From Candidatus Blautia equi (GTDB taxonomy: Bacteria > Bacillota > Clostridia > Lachnospirales > Lachnospiraceae), in the NCBI GenBank assembly GCA_018064695.1, contig JAGHUU010000070.1, positions 1 to 6,078 on the forward strand: a stretch of 6,078 bases of DNA, written 5' to 3'. The notes under the pieces are model-generated. The model saw only the letters and a list, made by a program, of their open reading frames with translations, searched no databases and was not told the origin of the DNA. Shown here piece after piece: positions 6,044 to 6,078 of the stretch (position 1 is its first letter; each line of letters starts with the position of its first letter). The translations under genes were made by a program, and so were the position numbers.

Positions 6044-6078
6044 GAGGGGAGTATAAATAATTAAATAAGGGGTTATGT

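Noticed and set aside
6067..6078. Start of another gene at ATG 6075 after AAGGGG
   Set aside because: The spacing is only two bases and one codon is visible, so nothing supports a coding call.

Overview
The window looks like a chromosomal piece from a low-to-mid GC anaerobic Firmicute, most likely a gut clostridium of the Lachnospiraceae type. That is inferred from strong GGAGG-type ribosome binding sites, a PerR-type regulator beside a reverse rubrerythrin (a typical strict-anaerobe peroxide defence), two MATE exporters and compact spacing. No phage, insertion sequence, CRISPR, tRNA or rRNA signal was seen, and the genes read as ordinary chromosomal genes.

Layout: (1) 1-819 (+) is the 3' part of a D-serine dehydratase gene (dsdA) cut by the window edge. 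(2) 864-2243 (+) is a MATE-family exporter 44 bp downstream with no visible terminator between them, so the two are probably co-transcribed. (3) A hairpin at 2258-2294 with a T tract on each strand separates this unit from a second, convergent MATE exporter at 2308-3660 (-). (4) A 248-bp divergent control region (3661-3908) holds back-to-back promoters. Leftward, a sigma-A-like promoter is followed by a long foldback and U tract that looks like an attenuator or unassigned riboswitch-like leader for the second MATE gene. Rightward, a strong promoter has its -10 box inside a perfect 8-3-8 inverted repeat, a good candidate for a PerR autoregulatory operator. (5) perR-like (3909-4322) and reverse rubrerythrin (4363-4950) form a two-gene peroxide-stress unit ended by a strong terminator at 4986-5014. 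(6) A second hairpin plus T7 (5061-5099) precedes a PHP-domain phosphoesterase of the TrpH/YciV (RNase AM-like) group (5145-6002). (7) The right edge has a perfect 14-bp hairpin without a T tract, then AT-rich DNA.

How they may work together: the Fur-family protein keeps all five regulatory-metal residues expected of PerR, including Asp rather than Glu at the position that distinguishes PerR from Fur. It likely senses peroxide and represses itself and rubrerythrin, which reduces H2O2. The dsdA enzyme would detoxify or catabolise D-serine to pyruvate and ammonia. The MATE proteins would export cationic or drug-like compounds using ion gradients; their substrates cannot be read from sequence.

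No clearly new multi-gene system is present. The most interesting parts are the structured leader of the second MATE gene and the PerR-box candidate.
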